Shown here in pieces: positions 36,001 through 48,727 of a DNA stretch of 64,000 bases. A program made the position numbers and the translations under genes. Source of the DNA: Diplocarpon mali (Eukaryota > Ascomycota > Leotiomycetes > Helotiales > Drepanopezizaceae); the NCBI GenBank assembly GCA_024741835.1, contig JAENRP010000023.1, positions 102,372 through 166,371 on the forward strand, read 5' to 3'. The notes under the pieces were generated by a model. That model was not told the DNA's origin. It searched no databases and worked only from the letters and a program-made list of their open reading frames with translations. Each line of letters begins with the position of its first letter. The first letter of the stretch is position 1.

Positions 36001-37469
36001 ATATGACTAGAGAGTACATTCTTGGTCAAAACAGAGGCTATATTGCTGTGGGAGATGGTTCGTGATTCACGACAGGCGAGGGGATAGAGGAACAGGGTGT
36101 ACGAGAATTCAAGAAATTTGTAGACAAGGTCTTGTCTAACGAACATTTTCTAGATCTATAAACGAGTTTCCTAGAGACAAGGGAATATATTGAATTGTGA
36201 CATTTTTACTACGGCTGACTATTGTTTAAATAGAGAAAGGCTTACCGATTGAGTTCTGATGATATGCAGTACCCGCACGCTAGGAACAGTCCGACATAGT
36301 TAATCTGGGGCATTGGAAAGAAATGGGAAGCGATAAAATGAATTAATGGAAACATTGCATCTCTAAATGAACTTAGGATATGGTTACCGATGTTTTGAGC
36401 TATTTCCAGTTTGATTTTTTAACACATTAGCTTAACTTCGTGCTTAGTTAACTACCAGAACTACCAGCCAACTACTCTGTACTCTGTACCTAGATGCACA
36501 CCGCTTAACATTTTGGCTAGTAAGCTTCGAACCTTTTACCAGCCTTATCACGTTAATATAAGCACTATGTATGTCTCAATACTCCCTGTAAACTTTAATG
36601 CCATAACCTCCAAATCCTCGATATCCACAAACCTCCGTCTACAATCCGGGGAAGTTGGTCGGGAGGGAGCTGATTGTGGGCCCCCACGGAAGCTGATGAC
36701 AGCGTTTCTATTGTATTTGCAGTAGTCGTTAAACCACAACCGCTTTTTAGACCACTATGGAAGCACATCCACAACCACATCCACAATTTCTGAGTCGCAT
36801 TCAATAGTCGGAGAGATCTGTCAATTCGAATCAAGCAGGGTGAGTACCTGATCTCGGAAATTGACACGTCAAGTGGCTCATTTGGTAATTACATCGGTTT
36901 TCATCTCAACCCAATTGACGAATGAACGTATTCCAGAGAGGTGACCCCGACTGTCAGGCTGTCGAAGAATCGCCAGAGTCGCCAACGCAAATCACTCTTG
37001 TTCTTCTTTTCCTTACGTGCAGTTCGAACTAGGTGCTGTCAAGTCTCTTGATTCGGAATGTTTCGTGCATCCCCTATTACTATCACGATATCTGGAAGAA
37101 ATCAAGAGATATGCCATCTCTCCAAATACCAATATTTCTTCAAGAAATCCGGGTGATTGTAAATTCTAGCTATCCTGCGATTTCTCGAGAGCCTTGAATC
37201 CGTAGTTTCTCAAACTTCAGCGTACTGGCTTCTGGTCATGGGTACCTAATCCTTTTCATCTCCTCAACTTTGACTGGTATTCCCAGAACAATCAGATTGA
37301 GAGTTTTGCCGTCTATGGCAGATTGATTGATGCAAATTGGATAGATGTCTCCCTCTTCGACTCTTGGAGTCATGAAACCCCACTGCGTTCGCTACCACGG
37401 GCCCGAATGTAGTTCTCATGAAGTTAATCCGGTCTTCAATGCTCGTCCACAGCTGCTCATCAATTAAAA
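33046..37469. other. AT-rich gene-poor block
   Basis: About 4.4 kb with low GC, numerous stops in all frames and no intact gene. A possible cytochrome P450 relic is listed separately at 34087-34850. Composition suggests decayed, possibly mutated (RIP-like) accessory sequence, but no transposon ends or reverse transcriptase/transposase motifs are seen. Confidence 0.45.
34087..34850 (-). pseudogene. Possible cytochrome P450 relic
   Basis: Minus-strand fragments in different frames follow the order expected of a fungal microsomal P450. There is a hydrophobic N-terminal anchor (FEILVVVLFIIILLSM near 34835) and a proline-containing hinge (AIPRPKGEL near 34740). DSYPLPFKILGKPV is near 34600, and a stretch with ELQRFATAIVLG and NPYIQMTIDASYALG is near 34160-34260. 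No heme-binding FxxGxxxC is seen. Stops and frame changes separate the pieces. The assignment is tentative. Confidence 0.2.
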
Positions 37470-39059
37470 AAACATGTCTCTAGTTCGGGCAATCCCAGGG
37501 ATGTCCTAGATAGCATCGATCTAAGTATGGGATTGAGCTGGAAGCTCCGGACAATCATGGCCAAGGTTGATGATCTGTACCAGAAGGGTGCTCTCTACGA
37601 ATCGATCAAAAACGGAAGATTACCCCAGACAACATCACATACCCTTCGCGCTACATTGCTCGCTAAAGAGCAATATCTTTGCTTTGATGCACTCTGCATC
37701 GTTCAAGATGATATGTCGATCAAGGAACAGGCTTGTAATAACACGAGTGCCATGCATGCCAATGCAGCCCAGACCATCGTTGCAGCCAGATGATCTGATG
37801 CAAACTTTGGTTGCGATGGAACGTTGGTAAGATGAGTCCAGCCTCATGTGCTCTCAAATATTCCGCTCCGCCATAGTGACACACTGGTGCAGTGGGTTTG
37901 CAGAAACTCGATGTGGAGGGAAGATATGGACCACGTCAACGGCTCTATTCACACACGCCACGCTTCCAAGAGCCGAGTAGAAGAACTTCTTGTGTTCTCC
38001 AATCCTTGGTCGGCTCTTTCCAACTATGCCAATGTTGTAAGCAACCACAAACGGGACCGTATGTACAAGTCCCTATCAGTTGTCCTCATATCTCGAGAAC
38101 GACGGCTTTTAGGTCATTTTCTCAAATTCAAATATCTCAAGACGTATTCTACATTTCAAAGCGATGCAGAAAAGAATACCTCTTTTCTGGAAAACATTGG
38201 CGCAGCATTCTCCGGTTTCATGTTTTCGTTACAGCCTCAATTCCCTGCAGGATTCATTTATGGACTCCCAGAGGCATTCTTCGATACTACACTCCTATGG
38301 ACCCCTCAAACGAAAGCTACTCGGAGATGATCTACCTAACCCGCTAATACTGGCCCCAAGAAGTCGGGACTTCCCACTTCGCCATGTAAGACAATATATT
38401 TCCCAGACTAGAAGTAAGGCCTGGGATTCAAAGGGATGTTATGGCACGGAGAACTGAACACTCGCTGTTGGAAAGTGGCGTGGATTTCTGAAAGGGACCG
38501 ACCAACCTTCATATGCTGTTAGTCCCCTGGTGTAATGGACTTAATAAGAATCTCGAAATCCACAAAGTGTTGGTCGCAAATTCGACTCCAATCGACAAAA
38601 GTTTTCACAGAACCAGAACATTCTTTAGGAATATATGTGGACAGATCAGCACAGGTACCGAACAGTCAGACACATCGTGCATTCTTCTACGCCAACCAAA
38701 AACATGAAAACCTTTACCGGCCGAACCACCAGGGCACTGAGAGCCACAATATCGCTAAGAGATAAGTCTGGGCGCTGGGTGGGCTTTCTTCTTATCCAGA
38801 ATCCTGGCTTTCAAAGCACCGAAACGACTTCGCATGGCAGATTAGTCGAGCTTGTAGCCATTTCCAGGGGCCAGGCGTACAACGCTCGGTATCCTATGGC
38901 GATAGAGGAGTGGGAACTACCCGAAAGACAGAAATACGGTGAGATGTATGAGTTCTACAATGTTCTTGGGTAGATTGGGAGTAAGGTTTGGCATGTCGGA
39001 GAGCGATTAGCAGGGTTTTGAAAGAGGCGTGGGAGGCGGAGGAGGCGATTGATCTTTAG
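37470..39059 (+). pseudogene. Truncated, decayed HET-domain (heterokaryon incompatibility) gene
   Basis: HET proteins take part in fungal non-self recognition. The central HET core is clear near 37610-37800: GRLPQTTSHTLRATLLAKEQ followed by DALCIVQDDMSIKEQACNN and AANAAQTIVAA-like sequence. The typical N-terminal part (start of the HET domain, SYCWG-type motif) is missing or unrecognisable. Downstream, GFIYGLPEAFFDTTLLWTPQ near 38240-38320 and GRLVELVAISRGQAYNARYP with EEWELPERQKYGEMYEFYNV near 38840-38970 match HET C-terminal regions. The frame changes several times and a TAG at 38971 replaces the Trp that follows YNVL. The last piece (SRVLKEAWEAEEAIDL) ends at 39059 in yet another frame. 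It is not translatable as one protein. Confidence 0.8.
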
Positions 39060-40849
39060 CTTGGGTGAGGGGTTTCCAGCCGTAACTTACTACATATTTG
39101 TTGCCAGCATTGGTCCCGCTAATATTGACTGTAGGCTCGTGATTGCCTCCAATGGAGTTCTCGTTTGATCGCATATGTATATGTATTTATTGTACATATA
39201 CGTATGACCACCACCTGAAGGTAATGCGTGGTCACTCTGGCCTCTGACTTCGACGGAGACGTATGCCGAATCTCAACAAGAAAGATCAAACATCCTTTGT
39301 GCCCGGATCTTTGATTGCTCGAAGACGTTCAATCGCGAGTACTTGCAGTCCTTGAGAGCCGGTGTCTTCCCGGGATACCCACCATGCTCGTGCGCGAATC
39401 CGTACATCCTAAACACTTCAGAGACATTCTTGTCTCCAAGCATATCTTCTAGGAATGGTAGCCCGTGTAATCATCTCCTCCGGAGCTCGGAGCCATGCTA
39501 CCCTGCACCGTCCCTCGCCATCCTCTCCTAGCCGTCCGCGATAAAATGATGGCCTCTCTAATTATATCTGGCCCTTGACCGGCTTTGGGTCAGTACGGCC
39601 TTCTATCCCTCAAAAGATACATGGTCATCACCATTGGAGTCCACAATCTGTGCCGAGGTAGCCTCAGGCGAAGGGCAAGGAATTTTCCTGTTCGACTGTA
39701 GGTCTTCCAGCGGGCATTCTGTCGGCGGAGGTGCGATGAACATATCCGCAGAGCTCTACATTCCCGTATTCAAATCTGAGAGAGAGAATTCCGTCTACGC
39801 ACTTCCTGTTCGAAGAGGCCCAGCCCCTCAGGAGTCAGCGACTGAAGAGGCAGGCGGTGAGGCCGATCGTTTGGAAAGTATCGTGAGGAGAGAGAAAGCC
39901 GGGCATCATTCTTGAGCTGTGGGCAGTTCCGAGCATCTTACCTGGCAGATACGGAAAGCGGTGCGAGAAGTAAGCTTGCCGGTATCGAACCAGCAGCACC
40001 TTTTGCAACCAATGTGGATTTGTGGAATAAGTCGTGTCACCGTGGTCGATATTGAACCAGTCGAACATACAGCCCAGGTCTACCAACTCGGCCAGAACGG
40101 GCTTCGGTGGTAGCAACGCATACCACTCTTTACCTCGAAGACTCGGAGCGCGCGTGGAATGTGGCGGGACACGAGATGCCTGATGATCTGTTGCCAGCTG
40201 GAACAATGCTCGGCCTGGTGAAACTGGTTGGCGCCGGGATGCAAGTGATCGCTCGGTCTCTGCAGAGTTGACCGCTTCCCCTGTTGTCCAACGGGACCGG
40301 GAGATATGTGCGTTTTCCCATTCTCGAACTCGGTCAAGGTTCAGTGTCACGACCCTCGAAATGCTGTATCATGTTGAACGACCGGGAATTTCGCCACGCA
40401 CTGGACCTGCTACCTCTCTTGCACACGGCTAGATCGATGCTGCACTAGAAAGATGGGTTTCCACGGCGGCGAAACAGGCGTCCCGTCGTTCTCGTACCCA
40501 TTCCTCGGCCAAAATACCCCACGCTTTTTTCTAGATCTGTGTCATTAAGCGGGTTTACCTCACTGTTGCTGTTCCGCGCAAAGCTTTTATTTCCAGTCTT
40601 CTCAGGAGTACTGAATGTCAATTTCGAAGGCCTCTCAATTCTTCTCATTCTTCGAGGCATGAGGCACCATAGATCTCAAGAATCAAAGGATGCAGTAGCA
40701 ATGTCTTGTTGCTGTATAGTAAGAGACGTGTTTTGGTAGCGAAACTTGAAAAAACAGCAACTTGGTGAATTAGGATAAGCACGTCCGATTCTTTCACACC
40801 TCGCAGCAAGATACTGAAATTAAATTTACGCATCTACACTACAATACTG
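39060..40849. other. Gene-poor region between HET relic and 2EXR gene
   Basis: No supported gene. The longest frame is on the minus strand (39835-40350, 171 codons). It contains a protein-like piece (DLGCMFDWFNIDHGDTTYST, NPHWLQKVLLVRYR) of no family I recognise, and may be a relic. Frames at 39343-39531, 39634-39915 and 40445-40833 show no signature. Confidence 0.35.
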
Positions 40850-41700
40850 TTAGACACTGCTACGCGACTTATCATCGTTACTGAACCCAACATACGAAAA
40901 TCTCAACTCTGGCTCCCTCCACCCAGCATAAAGCCCCAATTTCTCCAATGAACTAAGCGTCTTGAAAACATGCATCGCCTGCTCTACGTCTTTCTCGTCA
41001 TTCTCGCATTGCCGCGTAGTACTCACCAACCGCCGGTCATCAGGACTGCAACGGCCTCCCAGCCAGACTTGATGGTCTAGGCTTGGGTCCTGTGGAGATC
41101 GCACGATCGTCAATACATCCAAACCACTCAGCCCACTCTCGGGATGGAACATCATGAATCGCGCATCGCCTCTCGACTCTAGCACAGCATCCCCTCTCGA
41201 TGGGCCTCGCAGCCGCCATGCCATGTCGTCGATCGCTAGATGGGTGATGTGATGCTTCAAATCTGGTAAGATCCAGTCTTTGAAATCGCGCCGCAGGATC
41301 TCGACATCATCTATGTATAGCGTGTCGTCCATCCCTGCTCGGACATTCGCATACAGTGAGATCGGGCGTTGGTATAGCTTTTTAGCGATGGGGCGGAAGA
41401 GGAGTGTGTATGTCTTGGTGCTATACTGAGTATTAGCATATACTGTAGAAAAAGGGAAAATGAAAAAGAGGAAAAAGATATGACTGCAATGCTTCTAGTC
41501 TCGCCTCAAGGTAATTCTGGGAGAATCGGGGCAGATGGCACCTACTGGACAGCCCGAGCCTCGCGACAGACCTGCCGACAAGCGTCGGCTGTATCGGCGC
41601 GGGGCAATAGGGTGGTGTTCTGAGGGATGCAAAGTTCCCAGATTGTAAGACGGATCTCTTTGGGGAGGAGAGGGAAGACATGGAATTCAGTGAGAGGCAT
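40850..41700 (-). CDS. 2EXR-domain hypothetical protein
   Basis: Exons 41700-41546 and 41420-40850 on the minus strand give 241 residues. The N terminus carries the 2EXR signature FHVFPLLPKEIRLTIWELC (residues 6-24) and, further on, ADACRQVCREAR, typical of this Leotiomycete/Sordariomycete-expanded family. The family's function is unknown. The 125-bp intron (41421-41545) has GTAGGT and a GCTAAT branch site; the spliced sequence continues TKTYTLLFRPIAKKLYQRP. The C-terminal part has ITHLAIDDMAWRLRG and ends GFSNDDKSRSSV. The frame is intact, although the gene sits among relics. Accelerated change in such families makes expression uncertain. Confidence 0.78.
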
Positions 41701-44700
41701 TTCGAGGATTAGTAGGCTTTGCGAAGCTGAGATAGCATCGATTGATGGAGTAGAGTGGGAGAGGGATATATCTTCAAGTGCCCTAGTGCGTTCTCGGGTA
41801 AGCTAAAACTGTGGAGACGTCACTCGCTAATATTTAGCTGCCATTGATAGGGGTAGTAAACAAACATGCGTAAATCTCCTGGTATCTTATGAGAGACTAC
41901 CATAGGTAGCTTGTTGCCGAGGTTTCATTGGAAAAATGTCACCAGAAACTGCTCAGAAGAAATAATATTAACATCCAAACCGTTCCACAACTCAACATTT
42001 ATCACGGGCTAAGATGTTGGGTATACTATGTCACGATTTGTATAGAAAGGCATATATTTTTCTTTCCCATTTCAAGAGCGACCTAACCTAATAGCATTGA
42101 TGTATGCACCAATTCCAGTATTATTACCAATCATTGCCGCCCTCCAAGGAAGTATTGTCTTCGCATCCCAGTCTATCGTCACCTGCATCCCCGAGTGTCT
42201 CCTACCAGCTTCTGAAATCAAGTGAGAAAGACGTAAGATGCGGATGAAAACCATCAAAATAAATGCAGAACACGGAAGCACCAGCTGAGATACCAAATTG
42301 AATCAGCAATGCATCAGACCGGTGCCCCAGCAACTTTTTAAATAGCTGTCTCTGCGATCCGGAACAAAAGGATCTGCAAGACTCTGGCTGCTGTACGTTG
42401 AAGAATATACAGACCTCGAGCGGTGATGCTTGAAATGCTTCCGAATGTGGAGAATCAAAGAGAATGACAAATTCATAAGATCACACAGAGTCCATACACT
42501 CTAAAGCGGACGAGCTACTTCTCGGTTTCAAAGTTCTTCTGATTTTCGAAGGTTAAGTCTGACTGAGCTAACAGGACCTGATTGCGGTCAAAGTTCTCGG
42601 TAAATTTAAACAAATATCGCTCCAGAGGGACCACATGAAATTCTTGAGATCGATCTCAGGGGGGCTTAAGTGATACAAACGACAGTAGAATACGATAGTG
42701 GATCACTCCATTTAATCATAAATACCCTTGGTAGAAGAGTTAGATTCGCTTAGCGCAGGAATACGAATTTCTTTAGCAGATCCGATGAGCCGCCTCAGTC
42801 TATATACCTTTCCAGGAAGAAGCGAGACGAGTGAAGAAGGAACGCTATCATTACCGAGTTTGTGCTATTATCAGATGGTCGTTTGTGTCTCTGACCTACT
42901 GCACTCAACGGCCAAAATTCCCTGTTGATGTTGCCTGCGCTGCTCTGTTTACTCACTAGTTTCTTGAAACATCTTGGGTTAGTGCTCTAAGACTTCTCAC
43001 CATCAAGATCACACGCCCATCTCCCAGTCGCCTTTTCGACTTCGATTTCGACTTCGATATCTGGTAAGCATAAAAGACGAAATCGGCTTCGGTACCAAAG
43101 AAACAAGATGGCAGTGCTCCCACTCTTCGTCCACCTTCCTTGGAGCAGGGCCAGTCCTACGCCCCAGGAAGCATCAACCGTTGCTCGGCGGCCAAAAAAC
43201 CAGCTACCGCAAATTTAGCTTCTAGCGAGAACTGCAGATTTCTTCTCCCTGTTCGTCCGTTGTCCTCCCGCCCAGGGGCTGAACGGAACGAGCGACTTTT
43301 GATGAGACGGTTTTGAGTCATTGCTACTGAGATCCCGTTGTATGAAAGATGCTCATTTACACGGCCGATACCCCGATCATTATTTCCCGCCGCTCCTACC
43401 GTTCAAAGTCCTCACAGTGGCTTAGTAAGTAGTGATGATCTGAAGTATGTACGAGTCGACAGGTCGTTGATGAAGTACCAAGCTTACTGAGACTATGAGC
43501 TCTAAAGAGCCGGCGAGCAGAGACACCTTTGGCAGAGATTTTGCCGAAAAGTATAGATTATAGAATAGCCTGTCGTATTTGATTCATGAATAGCCTAAAC
43601 TTGATGGGTTTGAGGGGAGCTGTACTGGCTAGCAAGCCAGAGGATGAATGGAACTGTGACGCGAACGTCGCACCTTTCAGGACGTAGGGGACTCTGTGAT
43701 CTGGCAGTATGAGGACGGTAAATCAGAACCTGAGTACTGAGTCTAGGGACAGAAAAAAAAAAGGAATGACTGCCAAAACTGCTCAAAGAAATGGCTGTTT
43801 TCGGTATCTAGTAGTTGCTTCTTACGACAATCCAAAGTCCGTGCCGTACCTCGCCGTCCAACGATTAGTTGTAGACTAAACAGTCGATTGAGTCGACAAG
43901 ATCCACTATCAACAGGTTCATTTGGGGCTCGCCAAAGATATTACCGGTCCCGGAGAAGTCATCGGGACATAGCCGCAGTATTCCTTCCACCCCCGATAGG
44001 AAAATCTCACCATGCATAATCAATGGATTAGGCAAACCCTCCGGGGAAGAAGCCACTTGAGAGGTGCCACCATAGTCCACAAGCTTGGAGAAGAATGTAG
44101 GTGTCACCTGGCTACCTAACTAGGGTTGGAAGGGATAGCCGGGAGAGAAGCATCATCAGAGAACATAAACATTCCCTCCTCACAACCCAGATCTGCAAGG
44201 TTTTTCGCACAGGCTGGTTCGCTTCTTGGGAGATGCAGGTCTATGGAGTTTCGGTGGTCCCCAAGTCTCTTGGAATGTTTTTGAAACCGAAAGGGAAGCG
44301 GTGAAGCCATCGAGCTAGGAGACGGATTTTCATCCGGATCTGGCTGTGGACGTAGCATACGTGTGGAAGATTCTCGGGCCATAGCTGAAGTATCGACAGC
44401 GATGATTTGAACGTGTGGCTCGAAACTTCTTTGCTCGCGACACGGCCACCTCGCTTGACCAGACTGATCCGCTGCTCCTGAGCAGGCAAGAAACACAAGT
44501 GTCAGATGGGGGTAGCTTAAAGACGAAGAATACCGAATGTACTTTGCCAAATGTGGGTAGATACCCAGGTGTGGGTATAAGATCGCTGGATACGGTGAAG
44601 TAATATCACCTGAGCTACTAAGAACTGAGTCTAGCGAGTACTTATCAGGGATTTATGTGTATATTTTGTTTTTGAAAAGAAAGACTATATTCCGGCCGGA

Positions 44701-45737
44701 GCCATGTCGTCGTTATCACGTGGTAACTCCCGTTGTATTTTCTCCTACTTAAAATGCCCATCGACTGCTGTGAAGGAGAGTAGTGGAGGCGCCTTTCGTG
44801 CCCAGGTCCTCCACGAAGAAAAACCAAGTACGTGACTGTGCCTTGCCTATGTAGTCAAGACCCTCCTCTCCTCGTGATAGAAGCGCAGAGACTTCTCGCC
44901 TCGCCTCGCCTCTGGTCTGGAGATGCGAAGGTCTTGCGAAGGAACTTGCCGTGTCTCGTGGCCTCCGGGTCTGGCTACACCTAAGTTCGAGGAACACGAC
45001 GGGGTCACAACACCTTCGTGACCACTTCTGCCGGAGCATCCATCCGGCTGAGTTCCACCTCGGTGGCGAGAGGCCGAGCTCGAAAAGTCTCGTGGGAATA
45101 TGACTCGCCTGGCGTGCAACTTCAGCTTCAGACGCATTTGCTCGTAATCCGTCTCGCAGGCAGCAGCTCGACCTGCGCCGCCAGAAACACGGTGATTCTC
45201 AGATGATGTGAGATGGTACTACGATACAAGGGTGCCCCGTGACTGCCCGAGACGTGTAATTGTCCTGCCTACACCAGAAGCCATCTCTCAATAGCCATCT
45301 GCCACACTTCGTGTTGCTGGCATGTCGACCTGGGGGCGCGACAACCGGGGGCACGCATTCAGCATCTGAGCCTCTTGTCAAGCCATGTAGGATTCGTGAG
45401 AGCGGATTCCGTCGCTTGTAGCCACTATGCTTCATACTATCCAACCCCCCAACCTCGCCTCTTCTGACGCTCGCGCATTCAGGGTCAGCAGATCGACTGC
45501 CGCCCGTGGAATTCTCTTTGCCTCCGCGGATGGCCGTCCACGGTGGAGATGACACGTCAGGTGATGGCTGCCTCCCGACCTGGGCACCGCAGCCTCATCC
45601 AGCAGTACGAGCACGTGCTCGGTGAATCATAATCGCGTCGGGACTCGACCTCACACGCGACGCACCAGAGACACGGGAACATGTGACTCACAACCCACCT
45701 AACCGGGTTAGGTAGGAGGGCGGCTTGACACCGCAAC

Positions 45738-45795
45738 GCTCCCCTCCCCCCTCCCCCCTCCCCCCTCTCATCCCCTCATCCCCTCATCCGCCCAT
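45738..45795. repeat. C-rich tandem repeats
   Basis: CTCCCCC-type units (about three) are followed by TCATCCCC-type units (about three), in a pyrimidine-rich stretch of the gene-free region. Confidence 0.75.
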
Positions 45796-47293
45796 CCTCC
45801 GCATCCCAGCGCTCGTTTGTGTGAGTCACACTCGGACATCCGCGTACGTGAGCACTGCTGTTGCCTCTCATTCCATCATGCCATGGTTCTCCTCGAATCT
45901 CGGCCCTGGGTAGGGAAGCTGTCATCCGTCGAGGCGGCGCGCAGGGAAGAGAAGGGCTCCCGAAAGATCCAGGAGACTCGTTGCGAACGGAACATGCACC
46001 GCATCCGCCGTTGGAGATGTACGGCACCTCGCTCGTCGATGTGTCCCTAGCTTCCGTACCGAGTCATCCAGCACCCAGAAAGAAGACGAAGCGACAGGCT
46101 GAAGAAGCAGGTCCAGGAGAATCCGCACAATCATCCGCGCACCCACGCGGATAGTCAAGCGCAGGCAAAGCGACGGGAAGCAAACACCTCGCTTCGCCCC
46201 AAAACACAGGGCATAAGTGTCGCACCACAATCGGCTTCCTAGGATCTCTCCTGTGAGGCTGGAGAATCGTGTCTATCCTCTGCCCGCAATCTTGTACGGC
46301 ATGACATGTGCGGAATACGTCACGTTACGTATCCGCGGGCGAACTCTCTCGTTGGGAGGAGTCGCCGTCAGTTTTTCTTAGATGTTCTTGAAGGATACGA
46401 GTTCCTCATTACTGTACACTTCTTGCTCCAGGACCTGAGGGCTCCGACCGGTAAAGCCCGCCGCCGCCGCGCCACACCTCATCAGGCGCGGCCACACCAC
46501 GGCGCCAAGAAAACTCAAAGAGAGAGAGGTGTGGCTGGCTCTGTACTCCCACTGGTGGAAGCCATGATTTATTACTTGGGATCAATAATTCTCGTCCATC
46601 TCTTCCACCGACTCTGGAATGCTGGAGCCTGCCGGATTCGGGCTTGTCTCTACGTTCGCTGTCCACGCCATCCCAACAACGCACTCTTCGCCTTGTACGA
46701 GAGGGGGGGGGGCTGGCAGAAAGGCTCGTACACCCTCCCGCCTCCGTTTCTGCCGGAAACCTCGCGATTTCCGCGCATTTGATTGGTTGGGGGAGACTCA
46801 CCGCCCTCTGGGGGACACGAGACTCTTTTGAAACCCCCTTTCGTAGTGAAAGATACACCGACCTCTCCCCATATTCTGCTCTTTCGAAATCTACTCTACC
46901 TCAGGCCGAAACAAAAGTTTATATCTAGCTACCTCGGCACTGACCCAAGGTAAAGTACCATGAAGGCGAGGGACTTCTGCTGCCCCCAAGCCCCCCCGAT
47001 CCCTCGAAAAGAATTCGCGACCCTCTCGAGATTGATCCTAGCACTTTGTACGTTGATGAACTTCGTAACTGCGCCCTGCGTCGCCACATGCCCCGAGCTG
47101 CGTTGTCTGCCTTTTCCGAGCCCCGTAGAGACCTGGCCCCCGATGCTATCTTCAGTCTCGGCCGGTTTAGCGTGTGGACGCTCCGCTCGAGGAAGGTTAT
47201 TATGCTGGGATGTGATGCCACGAGCTGGCGTGAGTCAGCGATTTCTCGAACTCTGTCTACACACGCGGACCTCTTCACCGGCGAGTAGGAAGC

Positions 47294-47296
<3 letters not shown>

Positions 47297-47346
<50 letters not shown>

Positions 47347-47358
47347 CGAGAGCGGAGG
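47297..47358. repeat. (GA)n microsatellite
   Basis: An almost perfect GA dinucleotide run of about 40 bp, followed by GAGC-interrupted units to about 47358. Confidence 0.9.
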
Positions 47359-47490
47359 AGGGGGAAGCGGATGGGATGGGAGGGACTATCAGGTGACTTG
47401 AGGTGGGAAGCGGTTGGCGGTGTGACGGTCACTGTGCTCGGGCGATGCTCGAGGTCCCTTCCAGGCGGCCTGGACGGGAGAGAGCCATGC

Positions 47491-47590
47491 GGAATATTAT
47501 GATGAGGAATGTTAGGATGATGAATATTAGGATGATGAATATTAGGATGATGAATATTACGATGATGAATATTAGGATGATGAATATTTT
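47491..47590. repeat. 15-bp minisatellite, AGGATGATGAATATT unit
   Basis: Six to seven tandem copies of a 15-bp unit with few changes, sharply more AT-rich than its surroundings. Because 15 is a multiple of 3, one plus frame stays open and reads (RMMNI)n within 47403-47753; this is most likely an artefact of the repeat. Confidence 0.88.
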
Positions 47591-48727
47591 GAGCCAGGAC
47601 TTGCGCCTCTGCTACTCTGTGCGGTATCTATCTTCTGCCGCTCTTATTCGCAGTGGCGAGGGGCGGTGGCGAGGGGTCTGCCACGAACGACGCGACGGGA
47701 GGTCCAGTCACGACGGCCAACTGGCGTTCGTTGAGTGGGGGAGGGAGAGGTAATCATGATTCCTTTGAAAGGGGGGAGGGGGGGAAAGAAAAAAAAATCT
47801 CTTCAATTCATTCGGTGACAGTATCGCGAGCTCGTGATCCTGAGATGCTGCGGGACACAGGTTGCGCTCCCAAGGCCTACGCCTGGTGGAACGAGGGCAC
47901 TGTTCAGCGAGGAGTGACGGGGGAGCCGTCCAGCTGTGCCCGACGTTGGCAGCCTGCGTGGGAGAATCCTGAAGCAGGCCGATAGGTGTGGTCGCTCTCG
48001 AGGCATCGGCAGCTTCGCCTGGGTGGCGTGCGCGTTGCTCCTGGTGTCGAGGGAGGCGACGGGCAGGTCCCAGGTGGTGAATGAGGGGATTGGAAGTTCG
48101 AGGGATTTAGCTGGCGTCGGATCACCACGGCAAGCCGATGGCAAAGGCTCATGGATCATTTGCAAATCTCGACGACCTTTGCAGCGGCGGCCGCGAGTAT
48201 GCAGCAGGCCTGCGGCATGATTGCTGCTGCTGCGGTCCGTGAAACCAATCATCGTGAGACATCGTCATGGGGTGGGGGAGGCTTTCCAGGCAACTGCGGG
48301 TCGTGTGTGACCAGGGCAGAATGCTCTGCGATTGTACGAGTAATTGGGGCTGCCGAGGAGTTTCAGTCAGGGAGACAAATGGCATTGTCACCTAGAGCTA
48401 CCCTCATATTCTACAGAGTAGAGGCAAGGCTGTGCGACTCGTTTCGACCCGTATAGAGTACTCGTACCGTGCGGCATCTCGGAATCATGATGGGATTGGA
48501 TGGCAACACCAACATACGGCTTCGCTACAATACCTGCGAGTACCTATCGACGCTACCGTCCTCTGCCAGCTGCACAACGGCACGGTATGAAGGAGGCCCA
48601 CCAAGGGAACTGATAAACCACCTTACCTATAGGCAGGCAAGCCGAATAAGGTGGGGGATGCTCCACCGAGTACCAATACGGATAGCTGTTATCCATGTCG
48701 CTGAGTGTGTCTTACTCTCTTACTCGG

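Noticed and set aside
38515..38605. tRNA-like A-box (TGGTGTAATGG) followed by a B-box-like ATTCGACTCC
   Set aside because: The acceptor-stem ends do not pair and the arms cannot be folded into a cloverleaf. The stretch lies inside the HET relic.
39970..40000. B-box-like GGTTCGATACC on the minus strand
   Set aside because: No matching D arm or acceptor stem upstream; it falls within a protein-like minus frame.
42072..42296. 74-codon minus frame with a hydrophobic start
   Set aside because: Its start looks like a membrane segment, but no extension, splice partner or homology can be argued, and it lies in AT-rich decayed sequence.
45199..45555. 118-codon minus frame in the gene-free region
   Set aside because: No signature; Arg/Ser/Gly-rich translation typical of non-coding GC-rich DNA.
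46306..46858. Overlapping plus and minus frames of about 150 codons
   Set aside because: Both strands are open over the same stretch, with low-complexity Arg/Pro/Gly translations and no splice or domain support.
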